Source of the DNA: Chloroflexota bacterium | GTDB taxonomy: Bacteria; Chloroflexota; Limnocylindria; QHBO01 | Direction: 5' to 3' | Length of the DNA: 7,431 bases | Assembly: GCA_019348395.1 (NCBI GenBank) | Contig: JAHWJN010000059.1 | Span: forward strand, 1-7,431 | Shown: in pieces, positions 6,437 to 7,431 of the stretch | Position numbering within the stretch: the first letter of the stretch is position 1 | How the letters are laid out: each line of letters begins with the position of its first letter | Program-made: the position numbers and the translations under genes | The notes under the pieces: model-generated | Told to the model about the DNA's origin: nothing | Database searches by the model: none | Seen by the model: the letters and a program-made list of their open reading frames with translations, nothing else

Positions 6437-7431
6437 GGGGCGCGCGGCACCTCGATCCAGAAGGTCGATCCCACGCCCTCCTCCGACTCCACCCCCACCG
6501 TCCCGCCGTGGGCCTCCGCCAGGTGACGGACGATGGAGAGTCCAAGGCCGGCGCTCCCGCCGCGGTCGCCCTCCTCGCGCTCCCTGGCGCGCGAGCGGTC
6601 GACCTTGTAGAAGCGCTCGAAGATCCGGGCCCGATGCGCCGCCGGCACGCCGATCCCGTCGTCGGCGACCCCGAAGCGCACCCGTTCGGCGCCGGCTCCG
6701 GACCAGCCGATGCGGATCTCGCCGCCGCGGTGGCTGTACTTCACCGCGTTGTGGGCCAGATTCAGGAGCGCCTGTCCGAGCCGTTCCGCGTCGGCGATGA
6801 CGCGGGCTCCGTCCTCGGGCGCCGGCAGGGCTCGCACACTGAGCTCTCGGCGGCGGGCAACCGGGCGGATGCGGTCGACGCAGGTGGCGACGAGGGCGTC
6901 GGCGGCAACCGGCTCCAGTGCCAGCGCGACCTCCCCGGACTCGATCATCGACAGGTCGAGGAGCTCGCTCACGAGCTGGGCGAGATGATCGGCCTCGCGC
7001 TCGATCTGGGTGGCGAAGTCGTGCATCGTGGCCGGGTCGTCGGCGGTGCCGGAGGCGAGCGTCTCGGCGAGCAGCTTGATCGAGCTCAGCGGCGTGCGCA
7101 GCTCGTGGCTGATGTTCGCCACGAAGTCTCGCCGCACGCGTTCCATCCGCCGCAGCGCGGTGACATCGTGCAGCGTCAGGACGAGGCCGCCCGCGGGGAG
7201 CGGCACCACCTCGACCGTGAAGCTGCGCGTGCCGAGGTGGCCGAGCTCCGCCTGGCCGGTCCGGGACTCCCCCGCCGCGAGTGCCTCGCGGGCGAGCGCG
7301 TCCAGCGGCGCCGACCCGAAGGCGGCGATCAGGCTCATGCCCATCAGCGAGCGCGTCGAGCGCTCGGCCAGCTGGGCGGCCTCCGGTCCAGCTCGGCGGA
7401 TGCGCAGCTCCTCGTCGACGAGCAGCAGCAC
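6433..7431 (-). CDS. PhoR-like sensor histidine kinase, N-terminus beyond right edge
   Basis: This is a two-component sensor kinase that autophosphorylates on histidine and passes phosphate to a response regulator. The frame is open to the window edge and gives 332 residues. The first residues (VLLLVDEELRIRRAGPEAAQ) resemble the start of a PAS domain, so the GTG at the edge is probably internal. Domains in order are PAS (about 1-92); HisKA with phosphoacceptor H109 in FVANISHELRTPLSSIKLL; and HATPase_c with N228 (N box, NLAHNAVKYS), DDGIGV (258-262, G1), FERFYKVD (F box) and GSAGLGLSIV (G2). PhoR-type kinases share this PAS-HisKA-HATPase order and the FVANISHELRTPL form. Membrane segments and the usual partner regulator are not in the window; the regulator may lie upstream, to the right. 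The lid between F box and G2 is longer and more charged than usual. The ligand and the exact subfamily are uncertain. Confidence 0.92.
   Translation of the reverse strand: MLLLVDEELRIRRAGPEAAQLAERSTRSLMGMSLIAAFGSAPLDALAREALAAGESRTGQAELGHLGTRSFTVEVVPLPAGGLVLTLHDVTALRRMERVRRDFVANISHELRTPLSSIKLLAETLASGTADDPATMHDFATQIEREADHLAQLVSELLDLSMIESGEVALALEPVAADALVATCVDRIRPVARRRELSVRALPAPEDGARVIADAERLGQALLNLAHNAVKYSHRGGEIRIGWSGAGAERVRFGVADDGIGVPAAHRARIFERFYKVDRSRAREREEGDRGGSAGLGLSIVRHLAEAHGGTVGVESEEGVGSTFWIEVPRAP

Noticed and set aside
1..7431. A new defence, mobile or biosynthetic system
   Set aside because: All eight genes belong to familiar core families. No transposase, integrase, nuclease, toxin, spacer array or compositional break was seen.

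Overview
The window is a GC-rich (roughly 70% by eye), densely coded piece of bacterial chromosome. It holds eight protein genes, of which the first and last run off the window edges. No rRNA, tRNA, CRISPR array, insertion sequence or phage gene is visible, and no stretch of more than about 80 bases lacks a gene. A System I cytochrome c maturation set with CcmH and CcmI as separate proteins, together with the high GC content, points away from typical Actinobacteria (which mostly use System II). It would fit a high-GC Chloroflexota (Limnocylindria-like) or Deinococcota-type genome. This placement is inference and was not tested.

Region 1 (1-3175, + strand) is the end of a cytochrome c maturation operon: ccmF (5' truncated), ccmG, ccmH and a ccmI-like gene. 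The genes are joined by a 4-bp gap, a 4-bp ATGA overlap and an 8-bp overlap, so translation is probably coupled. CcmF with CcmH and CcmI would form the heme ligation module. CcmG would supply reductant to CcmH or apocytochrome cysteines. CcmG is unusual because its redox motif reads C-V-P-A-C (CX3C) instead of the family's CX2C.

Region 2 (3169-4329) starts with an imperfect 22-bp tandem duplication over the ccmI stop codon. A divergent pair follows: a MarR-family regulator (- strand) and a YceI-family lipocalin-like protein (+ strand), separated by 76 bp. That gap contains a 26-bp near-perfect palindrome that overlaps a good predicted promoter in each direction. This is a compact candidate for an autoregulated MarR/YceI switch.

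Region 3 (4373-7431) holds a complete cytosolic prolyl oligopeptidase with an intact Ser-Asp-His triad. It is followed tail-to-tail by a PhoR-like sensor histidine kinase (- strand, N-terminus beyond the right edge) whose stop codon overlaps the peptidase stop codon.

I see no clearly new multi-gene system. The observations most worth following are the CX3C CcmG and the MarR/YceI operator.
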